Assembly: GCF_017562075.2 (NCBI RefSeq)
Contig: NC_054083.1
Coordinates: forward strand, 40,407,255 to 40,471,254
Length of the DNA stretch: 64,000 nucleotides
Direction of reading: 5' to 3'
DNA from: Anopheles merus
Lineage: Eukaryota > Arthropoda > Insecta > Diptera > Culicidae
Part shown: positions 11,220-26,600 of the stretch, in pieces
How positions within the stretch are numbered: position 1 is the stretch's first letter
Layout of the letters: every line of letters begins with the position of its first letter
Translations under genes and position numbers: made by a program
Notes under the pieces: generated by a model
The model's input: only the letters and a program-made list of their open reading frames with translations
The model's database searches: none
What the model was told of the DNA's origin: nothing

Positions 11220-14200
11220 ATGCATCGTCGTTGTAGCATCGTCCAGGAATAAATTTGCATTCCAATGCGGTCTCGCATTCCTGTGCTGCTGCTCGGGAGC
11301 GCAACGGGACAGCAACGAAGAAAGGCACGGGCTTTGGCACTGTCTTTGGCAGTTAGCATATTTGTGGTGCCGTCAGGAAGTGAAGGCAATTCAACCTCCC
11401 ACGTCAACGCACCATCACACCGCCATCACCGCAGGTACCAACCAGGCAGGCTCAGGTAGGTAGGGCGCAGTGTGATAAACGATTCCACACTCATTTGTCA
11501 CCACTTCCTGCCGCGATGCCGCGTGACAATCCGCACCGCCAGCACACGGTCGCGGCAGCGCGGCACGCTGGCCGGCCATCTAGCGACCGTGCGCGGCACA
11601 CGCATTCCGCACGTTTTCCGCTTACCTAAGCTATGATTAATGGCCGCATCGGGATGACAGCTGATGATGAGGGTGAGAGATTTCAATTTTAACACGGCCC
11701 ATTCACACGCACACACGCGACCCGGGGCCGTTTTCATTGCCGGGGTATCAGCCGGAAAGCCACCAACGGGGTCACTGCAAATGCCGTGCCGTGGTGCGAC
11801 GGGTGATTTGGTGAAAGGTCAGCACGGATGTGAGGCTCAATTTGATGGTCCTGGCTCTGTTTCGCCGTACCCACACATTATCGTGCTGGGAGGGCGATAA
11901 GGAAAATCGTTCCAATGTTTGATCAATGATCCAGCGTGTTTGTGTGACGGGGGCGGCGTGACGAAATGGCGCTCCGGCTCGGTACCGAAATCATCCTGTC
12001 GGACAAGTTTTGACAGCAACTTTACCTTCAACGGTGGTGACAAAGCGGCCCAAGCGGTGTGGATTACATGGATCGATCGGTAGCGCACTAGCCATCAGGT
12101 TTGGTCGCGATGGAATGGGTGAAACTCTGAAGCAGAGGTCCTTGGAAATCTATTTGACGTTTCTTTGGATTTTGAAGGTGAAAAACACATGAACAGTTGA
12201 GGAACAGTTGAAACATATACGCACAGAAGATGAATTATGAGTTCCAGTGCTAGATCATTCTACTATGTACTTACTTGGTGGTGCTTTAATGTTGGAGTAT
12301 TCGTCATTAGCCGTGTATGCTGTGAGATGAATTTCGACGCTTCCTATGATCCTGCAAATGTCTTGTGCTGACTTCCTTTCCAGCTGGCTGTACCAAAGCA
12401 CTTTCCACTATCAACCCATCTTGAGGTATGATAACTTCCTAGAAATTCTGAAAAAGAAATTCTGCCACTTTCAAACCGCATCCCATTGCGGACGATGAAA
12501 GGCTCCCTCCCGCCTTCGCTACTTGGTAATTTGCGGGACGGTACTGCTTTTGTGAAAATCTCGTTCTTCCCCCGACTTCTTTCTATTCCCAAATGGTCAA
12601 CAGAAATAAAATCCAAGGCCTGCTAGATGGCTGTCAGCTCGCTGGACAGACAAGCTGTTGGTTAGCGTGTCAAGCGTGTCAGTCACGCGTTTCAAGTAGC
12701 CGCGTGGTTTACCGTGTACCCGTGTAACTCCCCGATGGAGACGAGCTGGACGAGTTTGGTCCCTTTTTATGGTATTAACGGAAGTTCGTCCGGCACTCGA
12801 CGATCACTGAAGAAGAACAGATTCGTCACCGAGCAATAGAGCATCTACTGGCGAAGTGTCGGAAAGTGTGTGAGAAAACAAACATCTCAACTTTGGGTTA
12901 GTGTGTTGGTGTAGAGTAGGAAAGTAAGAATCATAGTGGATGCGCTTCTTTTGCGGTTTTGCACTAACTACATGACCTCTAGCAGAAGAGAATGGACATT
13001 ATGGACATTAAGATAATGAGGACAGAAACGATGGCTTTCGAGCGGAGAGGGAGGGACAAAAGTAAGAAAGAAAGATGAGCAGATCGTTATGGTAAAATTT
13101 CGGTTTCACCATCCAAGGACGTGAGCATTCTTCGTCTCCCACCGTGCGTTGGAGTGGCTTCTTATTTATTTTCATTCTGGATGTTTTTTTTTAATCATTT
13201 TGCTGGTTCCAGATTCCACCTCCGCTTGGATCTTGTGGTAATTGGATTTGCATTTGACAGTGTGCCGCTCTTCAATTGATGGGCTCGTGTTTTTCGTTTG
13301 TCTTTTTTTTTTTGGGGGAGTGTAAGTTCTGTACCATGTACACCGCAAGCGCCTGTTGTTCGTTTCCATTTTTTTCGTTTTTTTAATGAGGCTGTGCTGC
13401 AAATGAGATGCTGCCACAGAGCAGTGTGTGTGTGTGTGGGTAGCTGTGCGTATGCTTTTTGCTGTTGTTGTTGATGTGTATACTCCCTCCCTCTTCCCCC
13501 CATCCCCCTCGCACGCCTAGTACAAAACGGTTCTGAAAAGACAGTTTAAAACCTGACGCTAAGCGCTTTACCTTGAGGGTGTGCGTTAATGTGAATAATT
13601 GATTTGATTATTTTGTCTGCAAAATGTACCACCGTACGTGCCGTCGGTACAGTTCGGTGTTTTCGTGGAATTTTGTTCGACAGGTGAACAATTACACCAC
13701 AAAATAAGGTTTGTGGGATGAAAAAAAAATGACACAGGAAGAGCAGTTGGTCAAACTTTTACTATGACCAAAGCAAGATTTAATATACACGGGCATACAG
13801 CTAAACACAGTTCAAGAGAATAAAGTGAACGTTCATTTATGCATGGTTTGGTCACTTTTTTGTGCTACAATTTAATTTTATCACTTCCGCAATGAAGCTG
13901 GCAGCAGCAATGAGTTTTAACGTACTACTACCATTACTCAATGCTGTGCTGTAGAATTGGGCTGAGGGAAGGGAATGCATAAACGCACGTTTACGACGCT
14001 TTTAGAAGCAGGGAAAACTCAACACCGTTTCAAGAGCTGCTCTTTAAAAATAGATTTTTATGATTTAAGCAACAACAAAGTGGGTCAATTTGAATGCTCG
14101 TTAAACGAAAGTGATCGGGGAAGGCAAAACCCACTATGCTTTGTTTTCTTGCACAGCAATACAATTTAACGCATTGTTGAACTTTATACCAAAGTGCACT

Positions 14201-15215
14201 TCCTGTTTGGATTTACAGAGTCTTTTCCCCGGGTTTGTAAGCGCAACGTTGTACGCGGTCATGCTATTGTAAGCTTTGCGTTCGTAGCAGGACTGAGGGC
14301 GTCATATGGATTTTTGTAGATTATGCCTCATGAGTTTGTTTAATATGCTAACACTAACCAACAAAGCTGGATGTCTTATAATCTAGCTCCGGTTTAAGCT
14401 ATAATACGGTCTATGTACAAGCTTCCGACAACTGGCAATTAAGTTCTTATTACTGAGAGACAATCGATCCCGGTTGACATTGTAGGAGCCAACGCATCTA
14501 TCGAATAGACCACTACGATGCTAGTTCTGAATGTGTGTATATACTGTACGGTTCAGTTCACGGGTACCAAATACAAACTCTAAAATATGGGGTCTGTATC
14601 GTACAAGTTTTACTTTAAAACATTCATAGAACACCCTTCATCTGACTGCGGCTCAGCAAAACGGCTCGTTCAGTCTCATATTCCACGTGTTACTAAAGAG
14701 GACAATCAATGTCAAGAAAATCAAGCCTTCACTCACATTCCTTGGAGTCGACCTGTCCTATACGCTGCAAATGTACAGTCGATTTGAAATGATTAGACAT
14801 AAGTTTAGAAATCAGTTAATTAGCACCACAATTTCCAGCGATGTTACGGTTGAACGTCTTCAGATTGCCTTTAAATGTAAAGGTTCTAGACCAAAAATCG
14901 GCACACTGGTAGCAAGAACTTTACTTTCGGGATGAAGCAACATTTCATGAGCTATGGAAGTCCACAGTGAATAAGTTACATTCATTTGTGCCTTTTAATT
15001 TTACCTCCATACTGTCTTTACACTACCAAACACAGCTTTTGAGTTATGGCCTCAATTAATCAAGTCAGAGCGCAATTCCACAGAAAGCACATTAACTCCT
15101 ATCTTAAAGTCCGACACAGATAAGAAGAGCACTTTAAATGCCACGCCACGGTGTGCCATTATTTTAAGACGATCTTCACAAACCATCCATACCAAATAAA
15201 AAGCCTTCTTCGAAC

Positions 15216-15232
15216 GTGTGTGTGTGTGTGTG
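15216..15232. repeat. (GT)n microsatellite
   Basis: About eight uninterrupted GT units. Confidence 0.85.
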
Positions 15233-16730
15233 AGTGTCTGTTCAAAACGTTCAACGGCAGTGCTCTGGGGCGTAGTTTCGGTGTGATTAATGAACCCGAT
15301 GTTGGGCCGCAGGACAAATGAACCGACCCGGGGCGTACCAATGCACTGTGCAAAATCTGTCGAACCGTTCGATGTTGACCTTCGTCTACAGTACACGAGA
15401 ACGGCAACCATCTTGTAAAGTAAAAGTGGTTTGGTGGGTTTGGTCCGTTTTTGTACGCCCCATCTTTCTTTGAGGTAGGAGGATACGCTCCACCAAGATA
15501 TAGCGCACATGTAGGAATATTTACAGAAAACGTTCTCGTAGAATTGGCCTGACCCTTACCGGGCGGAAGGTTAGCCTTTGCCTTTCTTTCCCATTGGCCT
15601 TTCCTGACAGAGGGCACACGAACGTTTCCAAAATTTTCTACCAAAGCTGGTCAATCTTTGGCCCGTTGCGAGTTCGTGATGCTCTGTTACGCTTCACCAG
15701 TAAACCCTTAAATATGTAATATCCGGATGCTTTCCCTTCCCATGGGATTCCGAGACGCGGTGTGTGTGTATGGGAGAGCTTTTGTCGGATTAGGCAAAAA
15801 ATAAAATAAAAAAATACTACGGTATGTATTTTAAGGAAAATGTGTAACAACATACTAATGATAAGGGAGACACTTGTCAAAACTTGTCAGCAAAATGGTA
15901 CCGCTTGCAAGGCAGTACACTTCACTCCCAGCTTTCGGTACCCACAATTTGCATGTGTAAAATAACGAGTTGAAACAACAAACCCCTTCGCACAGTGTTG
16001 GGTTCGGATGGTTCTGTTTACCAACGCTCTAAAACAGCTGTCGCTAGCAGCCGTGGTGGAGGAGCCAAGGTGGAAGCGGCAACAAGCGGCAGACTGAGTC
16101 TGAAAACGTTGCAAACCAGTTTGATTTGGATGCTTTATCAACTGAGAAATTGAGTTTCCGGAGAGTTCTCGGAACGACGACGCCACGGTGGGCCAGCCAG
16201 CTGGTGCCGCGCGCCATCGCAAAAAAAGGTTTCATCTACGCTAGGTCAATCGGCATCAATTATGAGCAGGAGACACAAATTTTGTGCCCGACGTCTCAAT
16301 CGTGTGGTTCCAGCCACAGGGTACGGGTGGAGTGGTATGCGGGTACGCGGTAGGACGGGTTGAGAAGTTTACCGTTCATCCGAAAAACAGTTCCGGTACG
16401 GTCTCGTCTCAGTCTGTGGGCTAATTTCACGCTACCAGACCGAAGCCTGCGATAAGTTCCGGTTGCCAGACGTCAATCGATGTTTTCAGAATTTGATGTT
16501 GTTTTAGATTAGTTTATATATTTACAAACTCCACTCTAGCAGCAAGGTAACGGGGTGGGTCGAAAACGGGAACATAGACATTTCTTCCCTTGTGCTGGGA
16601 AGCTGGACTTGAATCGAGAATTGAGGTTCCGAAATTGTCACGAAAGGATGCCATGCAACTATGCTACTGTTGCTTGTTTAGGATGATGCGATGGGCTTTC
16701 GAATAACATCAGCATGTCAGTGAGCGTCCC

Positions 16731-16733
<3 letters not shown>

Positions 16734-16802
<69 letters not shown>
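16734..16802. repeat. (TG)34 microsatellite
   Basis: Sixty-nine bases of uninterrupted TG, one of the longest pure dinucleotide tracts in the window and a likely polymorphic marker. Confidence 0.97.
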
Positions 16803-16804
<2 letters not shown>

Positions 16805-18483
16805 TGTAATCGGAACAACACGTGTTAGAAAACAAGTGGAAATTTTTATTTAGTAAACAAAGCTCTTTTTGGAGTGGCTTTTTTTCGGGGAAGGAGAGGA
16901 ATAAATTGAACCAGAAAAGTGGCAAAAACAATGGAAAATCGTGGAAAAAATGGCCTCCAAGCGCTCAGCAATGCTTGCAGGCGCTGGCTAACTTTGAAAG
17001 CGATCCAAGAAAAATGGCCTACGTTGTAATTTTCTCCGAAGCTGGCCACTCTGCAGTCGTGTTTGATGTTATAATGTTTTAATTTGGTTTTTAAAGGGAT
17101 GAGAGGGGGTGGATGGGAGAGTGGGGACAAAAGGTAAGGGACAACAGCTGGCACTTTGTTTCTGGCAGTGGTTGGTCTGGAAGGTGTTTTGCAAGCGATT
17201 CGCCTGCTAGGCGATCCGAATATCTTTTGAAGCTATGCAGAGCAAACAATGTTTGGAGTTTGTGTTTTGCAGAAACCCAGCATTGTGTTGGAAAATGGAC
17301 ATGGAAAAGATTTTTAATTATAGCAACACCTACCGATGGACCGTGTTCCAAAACGTGCTGAACGTGTTGCCTGACCTGAGGAGATCACTTGAAAAGTTTC
17401 TCACGAGGTAGAACATCGTTTCAATCCATAAAGGGCGGTCATGTACATTAGAGGGTCTGTTTCGATTGCCATTCCGGACGGCACGCTCCGAAATACTGCC
17501 TATGTTCGCCTACCCAGACTCATTAGACGTAAAAATAAGTCTTGAAAAGGCCAAACTGACCTCAAAAAAGATGGTGAAACGCCTTCCAATCAATCTCACA
17601 AACAAAAGGATGAATATTTCCTCCTATTTTTAAGTTGTTAAGCACAAGTTTGTGTGCGCGCGTGTAAGAGTTTGTTCTAATTACACAGTTTCCTACAGTG
17701 GTTTGATTAAATTCCCGATTCCTGCAATTCTCCATCCAGCGACGTCTTCCTTTGATCTTGTTCCCGTTTGAAGCGCAGTTTGGGAGCGCGCAGTATCCTC
17801 ACCCATTTCCGATCGAGGGTTTAGCCGTTAATTGCCCGCCGGTTGCGTCCCCAGATTATGGTTGTATTCAAATCGTTGGCAGCTTTGCCATCCTTGCGTT
17901 CCGTGTGCTTCGGTACGGTTCAGTGGGCAGAAAAGCGTGGCATTTTGTTCAGGCGTCTGTGATTTCTGTGATGAGGAAATGAAAAATTCATTACCAGCGT
18001 TACCAGTGGGCGCTCGCTTGGCAAGCGAATGCAAGAAGTCACCATTTGTGGAATGCTTGGCTACCTTTCGGTTGGCCAATGCTACAGCGAGACATTGCTC
18101 TGCTCTGCTATGGTAGATAGTCGAATGAAGAACAGTCAAACGGCAACGGCACAACCGAGTCGGTTGGTGGACGTCGATCAATGTAGCCAATGCTTGGGAA
18201 TGTTCGGTGTAGCACTGTCGTAGGTGCACAGGGATCTTTTGTAAGCGCCTTCCGAGCATAAGTTCTCTAATTCACGCTATTACGGCGAGGGGTTTGATAA
18301 TTACGAATCCATTACGTCGGATGGTAGACTCCGCACGCTAAAGCGTCCGATAAACACCCGCGAGCTATAAACGGTCACTGAGCGGCAGGGAGCATGGTCG
18401 TGCAACTCGTGCAGAGGCAATGTGAAGAATACCACCTGCCATGAATGTATGTCTGTGTGTGCATTCGGGCCTTTAGCCATGCT

Positions 18484-18521
18484 TGCATGCCCTTTCCGTT
18501 GAAGATCACGGAAAGCATGCA
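18484..18521. other. Imperfect hairpin, 14-bp stem
   Basis: TGCATGC-CC-TTTCCGT (18484-18499) pairs with ACGGAAAGCATGCA (18508-18521) around an 8-base loop, with a 2-base bulge. The loop and stem are short for a microRNA precursor, and no known mature sequence is recognised. Confidence 0.6.
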
Positions 18522-18662
18522 TGCGCATGTAGCAGCAGGAGGGCAATGTGGCAATGTGGCAAGATGCACCAACATCAGAAAACCCTTGCCAGATTATCCT
18601 TCACCGGGAACGTAACACGAACAGAGTTCGCCCAACAGAAAGTGTTGCTGAAAGTGTGCGAA

Positions 18663-18687
18663 TGTGTGTGTGTGTGTGTGTGTGTGT
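18663..18687. repeat. (TG)12 microsatellite
   Basis: Uninterrupted TG tract. Confidence 0.9.
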
Positions 18688-21600
18688 TCGTCCGCTCGAC
18701 TTCATGCCGTCCAAATGTTTCCATTCGCTGAAAAGATTCTCCCGGGGCACACGACGATGGCAGCACCATCAGCTTGGGAACAGTCCGGTGCAACAGTGCA
18801 ATCCCTTGAACGCAAGCAGCTCCAACGAAATGGAACGGTCCACCCGGGGCAGCGAGAAACGCTCCCTTTCCGGTACGTGTAATGAATGCAACGAATGCAG
18901 CTCTCACGCCATCTCTCCATCCAATGGTATTAAACAAATGGCTCATTAGAAGTTTTACCTTCTGGCGCTCTGTGTGGCATAAGTGACGCGGCGCTTTCCA
19001 GGCACCCAGGTAAGATGGTGCCAAGTTTTGGCGTATTTGGCGAGTACGGCGCTGCGAAGTCTTACTTAAGCGGATCGAGGTAGAGGGAACCGGGGAAGGA
19101 TAATTAGAAATACGCATCGTAGGGAATGGCTGGCTGGTGTCGAATAATGGGATTTAGAGAATTTTGGAAAGGATACATGTCTTATGCATGTGTGCTGGAT
19201 GAGATGAGTGCTGCGAAGCGGAGTTGGAACAATGTTCCAACGCTTTTCGCAATCAGTGTGGACGATAGTAGTTTCCAGCGTTGTTGCGAATGTTATGTGT
19301 ACGCGGGATAATACCGGGGTAATGATTGTTTATGCGTAGCGGTGCATTTTTGGCAGTTGCCGTTTAATCCCTTTTAGCTTTTCTTTAGTTTTGGTAGTGC
19401 TTAGTCTAATGAGCTTTGTGGAAATTTGATATACAATAGGGGTTATTTTCTTTAAGAAGACTTACACCAGGATCACAACCTGAATGTAGGAGAATGGCAG
19501 TTTCATATATTAATTAAGTTTTATAGTTTGTGTTCATTCGTTTTCAAGTCAGTTTGAATTTTTCTAATTAAATTACTCCTATTTTATGAGAATTTTAGTT
19601 AATTACATCAAGAACATTATTACTAAAAGCTCCTACAAAGCTCCACAATGCTCCTCCTTCATTTTTCTTACAGTTATTACCACACAATTATTCTTCCAAG
19701 AAATCAATTGTTGATAGTGTGTTTAGATGTTGCCCTCTAATATATGTCTCTTCACATTTGCCACGTATTTGAGGAAACGTAATTTGAATCAATCTATTAA
19801 TTGAGGAAACGTATTTGAAAGGAAACTTAGCACAAAATCGGAAAACTTTACAACTACTTTGCTGTATAAAAGTAATAAATAATGACGCTAGAGCTTTCAA
19901 AATTGGCATAGTAATCGCAATACATTAGCACCTGGACATTAATTTGATTGCTCTATCGACATGAATTGATATCAGACAGTTTCAAAGACTTTTATTACAA
20001 AGAAATTTAAGTTTCAGTAATTAATGCCTTACTCCTTAGATACTAAAATTAGTTACAGCAAGTATCAATGCCATTATAGTACACCAGAAGAGCAAAATCA
20101 AATGAAAATCTTAATTGAATGTGTGAAAAGTTATAAATTGTAGCTACATCATCCAATTTAAGCGCACATGTCGGTAGAACATCAACACCCAAGGGTTAAC
20201 GCTAAACTGCACCATTGCAATGTTTGAATGTTAATAAGCTCGTTGTCCGGTCGTTTCCTGCTGTCCCGGGGATTATCTAGACGGAATTGAACGTTGCGCA
20301 AACAAACGTGTTACCGGTGATTAAGAGTGACTAGCGATCCTTGCTACCTCGATTGGTGTATCTCCGCATGGAGCTGCATCTTCAAAGGAGGAGCTTGGAA
20401 GCGGAGCCAGGGAGGCAAATTGTGTCTCGTCCACGATGCAATCCTTACACACGATGATCCTCACGATACCTTTGTCCGGGAAGCTGTCGCATGCGACGGT
20501 GATGTCTTGTGGTCTTGCAAACACAATCGAATTTGTGCTACCAGCACAACAGGCAAAGGTTGATGGCTCAGCTCGTTTCAGGTGCGATCACGCGGTGCAC
20601 CGTTCGTTGTCGCTGCACCGAAACTACGCCAATACGTGCTGCAATTATGGGCGATGGGTCCGTTGTGGATAATTCTGGTGCCATCCGGTAATTCTAAACA
20701 CGGTGCTAATGTGCTGGTATGATGAGCGCACAGTGGCTACGATACGAGACAGAGCGCTGGACGGCACTGGACAGTGCGCCCTCGGTGACAATTGGATTGT
20801 CTCGTTTGACTGATTTTCCTGTGTGTATGTGTATATATCTATTTTGTCCTGCTCCATTGTGTGCGGGCGGTAATTTGGCGAACAACTTGGCTGCCTGGGT
20901 GCAGTTGTTTGCAATTTCATTGGCTTAAGGTTGGACGGATTGATCAATGGAAATTCGATTTTAGACAACATCAATCTGCTTGTGATTCTGGGAGCTGGGA
21001 GGGTGTGATTTGATTTGTAGTTTCCGGCTTTCCCAGTTACCTTGGTTGGCAGAATTGCAGAAAGCAAGCACTGTTGGCTGATTGGTATCGGTTTGGGGAA
21101 GTAGTAACCATCGGATAGTCTAGCTCTAAACTCCAATGTGCAAGGAGTATACTGAAGTGCTCTCAATAACGTTTCAACTCATCTACCCATTATCATTCAA
21201 CAACGTTTTGCTACTACAATCTTATAGAAAGACAACCTTCAAAATAGGACAACGATAACCGCAATGTGTCCGTGAGAAGTACACTCGGGTTTTGCGATGG
21301 CAGCAATTAAATAAGTATCGTACCGTCTCATGCACCGCTGCACCACCTTCGAAAGCCACAGGTCGTTAAAGTGCAAATTGCATTGATTTTGTCACACACA
21401 CGTAATACAAAATACACAACCAGTGAGCGTGAAAGCAGTGACGGTAACGGTGGTTTTTCATTATTTCCTTACGCGATTCCCTTTCGGTTGGACGGCGGAC
21501 GGCATGCACGAAACAAACGCCATGTCGCTTAGCGAAGATCAAACCAAGATCCCCAACCACCCACTCGACCGTATCCGTCCAGCTGCTATGTGTGATTCCG

Positions 21601-22513
21601 GGCAAAACCGCCATCGAATCGAAAGAAAGCTTCGTTCAAACTCACCAGTACACGTTCTAGTTTAACGGCTCGTTGGGTAACAGCATTTTCCGGCCGATGC
21701 CTTGGTTTGGATTGGTGCAGATGTGCACTTACCTACTGCAGTTGGAAACGATTTTTGCTCGCTTTGCTCGGTTTCCGGCAAAGGCGTACCGGGTTTTGCT
21801 GTGGGACAGTGTTTTCTTTCGGTTTTTGAGGTTGAAGGCTAGGATCGTGGTCTCATGCCGTCTCCGTAGTGACGGATTCGTGCTGGTCACGGGTGTTTGA
21901 TTCGAGCAAATATGGAATCAAATGAGCGTACGTGCTATAGATGAGGTGGTATTTCTTTGAAGTTTGAAGTTCGTTTGCCAGGTTGCAGTGGGCACGGTGT
22001 TGAATTTGGTTAAAACATCCCGCCTGCCAACATCCTCCAAATGGCACTGACCTTGAGCATATCTGGCCCCAGGATTCCTGTAGCTTAATTTACATTTACA
22101 CACACGCACACACATCTTCTCCACTGGTCTCCCGGCTAGCGAAGTGTAGCTGCACATTGGGGACCACTCGTTGCCCACTTAGACCCAAGCACAGTTACAC
22201 ATTTGCTTGAAAAAGAGATTGATCATACCGTTATCAGACCTTTTGAGTGCGTATGTATGTGTGTGTGTGTCTGGGAAAGCACTTTCACACGCAGTCCCAA
22301 CGCTGTTTCCAGATACAAATTATGCTAATTTATGTAGCGTGCGGAGTGCGAAAGGAGTTGAATGCACGGTGAAAAACACCAGCCGAGCAGCTAAGCTACT
22401 TCACTTCGTGCGTGTGTTAGTGTGTTGTATGCAAATTTTTGCATATCGCTAGCATTGTTGCACTATTCTCCCTACCCGGGTGCGGGTTCGGGTGAGTGGT
22501 ATTAGGTGAGTGT

Positions 22514-22530
22514 TGCTGCTGCTGCTGCTG
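22514..22530. repeat. (TGC)n microsatellite
   Basis: Five to six TGC units. Confidence 0.85.
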
Positions 22531-23649
22531 CCGTTTGCCGGTTTAGAGCTGGACATAAATTATCGGACACGTATCTGTTCGGTGTGCTCGGCTGGCATGT
22601 AACACCGTTTCTGGATGCATGTGTGCCCCTTGGTTAGTTACATCGGTTTTTTGTTGTTTTCTCTAGTAGCTTTTTTGTTTGATTTGTGCACAAACAAAAG
22701 GGAACAACTTTGTCCGCTTGGTCTGTGGCGCTGGCCGCTGGAAGTGTGATCGTAATTACACATTACACGTGCTCTTTGCGCATCTCACCTTTTGCAGCAC
22801 TTTGGTGAGAAACAATGGCCATGAAATCCCAATGTTCGACCTACAGACCTGTTCATTTGCCAGCTGGCACTGCCGGTCGGTTGCGGCCAGTTGCTAATTT
22901 AAACTATTTGTTCAAATTCGCAGGAAAACAGAATTATGCTTGCACACTTCATATTAATATGGATAAGGCGACCCGGAAAATACGACCAGCTGCAATCAGG
23001 ATGCTCTTTCCGGTGACTGATTTAATTGTACCGCTGCATATGCATTTCTGGAGCATTGCAAGCCGCATCGCGCAAGCAGCATCGTTCTCACATTAATCAT
23101 TGGTTACGCGATTCCGATTAACATATGCATCGGCAATTATTAAACATAGGAGAGGAAGGATATTGCGTACAGAATAGCAATCGTTATTGCTGTTATCTAT
23201 TTGTTCCGAACATTTTTCGTTTATTGTTGTGTATATTCTCTTTAAATTTATCATCATGAAACTTTTATTAAAGTATTTAATATCGAAAGAACAAAACATA
23301 CTGTGATGTATGCTATTAAACATGTTTTATACAAATCTGTAAGTACTTTTTTCACAGAAAATTGGGTAATTCATTGAATATAATGTGCAAAAACAGCTTG
23401 GATTGTGCTACAACCTGCACCATCATGGTAGATGCTATTATGCAAAGTGAATCATTATGCTAAGTAAAGGAACTGTTCCTCGCGTAATGATGGAACGATT
23501 AATTACCCGCGCGGAATCAAATTACGGTGTTTTTGGCTATAGGTTAACAACAAGCTGGCAAGCTGTCTCTCGATTGCACCAGGTGTGAGTGTATAATTAT
23601 AGAGCAAGTTTTTGAACCAAACCACATGCTTAATTATTCTTCCTCGATT

Positions 23650-23663
23650 CCCCCCCCCCCCCC
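23650..23663. repeat. Poly-C run, 14 bases
   Basis: Uninterrupted C homopolymer. Confidence 0.85.
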
Positions 23664-26600
23664 TGCATCTTCAGTCGAACTGTGTGAAGACACTTTGCAC
23701 ACAAGCAAACGTCAGTTTGATTGTGTCGGATAAAGTTTGCCGGCCCCTAAGCGTGCGCGCGAAGATGCGAGCAACTGTTCGCAGTACACAGCCGCTTCAC
23801 CCGACAGTGCATAGCGCCGTAAGCGTCATTCTACTTATGCAAGACTTTGGCAAGTTTTGCAACTCGTGACTGATGTACTTTGAAAAGTTTGATTGAGTTG
23901 GATTCGGGATGAAGTTGAGCGAACTTTTCCTCGTTCGCAATGAGTTCGTGTGACACTTTGATGCTTGGAAGATGGCTGACGAGTGCGTCGTAAGGGTGGC
24001 TAGCAATGGTTTATGATGACCTTCTTGCTATTGATGTGAAATATTTGACATCAACAGTCAAATTGGGATTTTAAGTGATTTTAGAGATACCATTCAAAAA
24101 GTTTGTAGACACTTTTTTCGGAGCATTTATGTTTAAAATCTGCTTGGCATTCACTTGGTAGAGTCCTTATTTTTTACAGAAGCCCTACAAGCCTAACTGT
24201 GCTAAGAAAAATCTAATTTTAAACATTCATCCTACGGATCAAGGATAACAATATGGCTGAAGGAAGGCAATATTTTGCTTACTCGTACAGTTGTATCGTG
24301 TATTTTTTGCTTCAATTTTTCAATCTGGTTTGAAACGTTTAGTCTGGAATTCATTGCAAAACAAATTGACATGCACACTTGAAAGCGCACAGTACAATTC
24401 TCCTACATTCTGTTCGGCTCACTCGCATACTGTCTGTTGGATTGGGTTGCCGTTGTTCTTTCTCTCACTCGCATTCACTACTGCACGCGTATCGCGTAGG
24501 CGTATCCGATGAAGGATCCATTTTGCCGATATAAATTTACCAAACGTACGATCACCGGAGGAGCATACGCATAGCTTTGGGGGAGCTTTTTCTCTCTGCG
24601 TACGAAAATTTTGCTCGTATCCAGCATAGGCGTTTCTTGCCTGTTGTATTAGGACCGTAGGCAGCCCGCGGGCGTGCCCGGGTAGATAAGTGAGACCCCG
24701 ACCAACGACTGTAATTTAAATGCAAATAAGGTGCAGAATGGAGCAAAACGGGGAAAGACGGTTCGATGGTTCATCATTCAATTTGCTTACCCTGCAGTGC
24801 TGGGCCCGCTCGGTGCGCGGTTTCTGCGTTAATGCGCTGCAGGCTTCGTATAAATACGAGAATTAATGATATGTATTACATTGGTGACATTCGATTATCG
24901 TAAATTCGCTTTAAAACCCCGTTTACGCTACTCCACTACTCGGAAGTGTTGTGTTTCATTCGAATAAATGTAAATAGCGCTGGTTAAAATGTGTGCCTAC
25001 CTGTGGTGGCAAATGGATAGAAAATTGAATGCGTACGGTGTGCGGGTTTGAGTAATGTTTTCTGCTGTGTTTAATAATTTTCAAACACTCTTTCAAAATC
25101 TCTCACATATCTTGCTACATCTGGCCGAGTGTTCTACTACTCTGCCATATCGTATCCAAAACCGGCGACCCTTTGATCGTACGGGCCACTATTATTACTT
25201 CCTTTTTATTCCTTCAAACCAACTTTGCGACACCACCTTTGAAAGAGCGAACGTACAGATAAGAACTTGTGCCCTTTTACCCCCCCCCGGGGAAGCCAAA
25301 CGGTGGCTTTACGGTCGGTAGTAAAGGTCGTTTGATAAAATGAACCCGATAGGGATGTTTATAGGCATAAATGGTACGAAGAGTCCCGTTTCCCTTACCC
25401 TGGTGTGTGAGAATTTGTATTTCTCTTTTATCTAGACAGGCAAGCAACGAAAAAAAAAATGGGGGGAATGGAAAAACCTATTTCCCGTGCCCATTTTTCC
25501 CAACTCTCCACGGGATCACGATGCAAGATTGGGTGCGTTATTTTTTGCCTGTGCCGTGCTTTTGTTGCAAGAAGCTTCTGGTAATCTTTTTATCTCATTC
25601 GTCGCCCCATCCCATGCCGTCCTCGAAATGCGTATTGCCGAGCATAAACGTGGCAATTTTAGGTTAATAAAATGTAATTGAAAACCTATTGGCAAACCTT
25701 TCCCGCCTGCACGCGCTTGTTGATCAATTTAATTATATGTTTTTCGGTGGGCTGGACGGTGCGCCGAATTTGCTCGAAGGTTTGGATAATGAATGTGAAA
25801 GAAGGGACGATTTTGTAAGTGAAGATTTGTGCAACACTTTGAATTAAGCCATTTTAATTATTTACTTCACTTTGTACTGCAAACTTAAAAACAAATCTTC
25901 TATCAAGATTTGGTAGCTGACGTGATCATATCGGGCGCTCGGGGTTTTTTGGACTAATTAATAAACATTTTAATTACATTTTGGCGCACTTATAGTTTGC
26001 CTAATGATCTTTATTTCTTTCTCACTTCATCATCAGCTCCAAACTGTAGGATTCATAACCGTTTTGGCAATTGCTATAGTTCGCGATTTAATTTCTCAGT
26101 TACTTCTGGCATACCCGACCGGCTCCTAATGGCAAATAGGTCCGGCAGACAGTTTGGCAACGGAGAGAAACTGGTACGCTCGCTTGCGTCCGGTCGAAAC
26201 GAGCACGTCTAATGAGCGACTGGCGACTTTCCCAAAAGTCGTTTCGTCGTGTGTTGAAAAACGATTTTAGCTTCTTGTTGTGTTTGGTCGTCTTGCTCGT
26301 TGTTTTTTTCAACAACTCTTCCCACAGAAAAGACAACACAAACTTTATCACAACGGGATCCGCAGTAAACCAAAACTAGCAGCCCTGCTTGTGGCTACCG
26401 AAAAGTGGGAAAGAATTTCCCAAATATTACCACTAATTAACAACCCGTTTCGTGGCCAGCTTCGGGTGAAAGTTTCTCGCTTATCCACTCGGCGTTGGGC
26501 AGGGGATATGTGGTGCGTTTGCGTTGGTGCAGTAATGAGGTGAAAATGAAGAATACTATTTCCGAGCGGTTCCTGCCGCCAGAGCGGTAAGTCTAGTATC

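Noticed and set aside
20645..21166. 173-codon minus-strand frame
   Set aside because: No domain, signal peptide or repeat recognised; composition looks like chance non-coding sequence.
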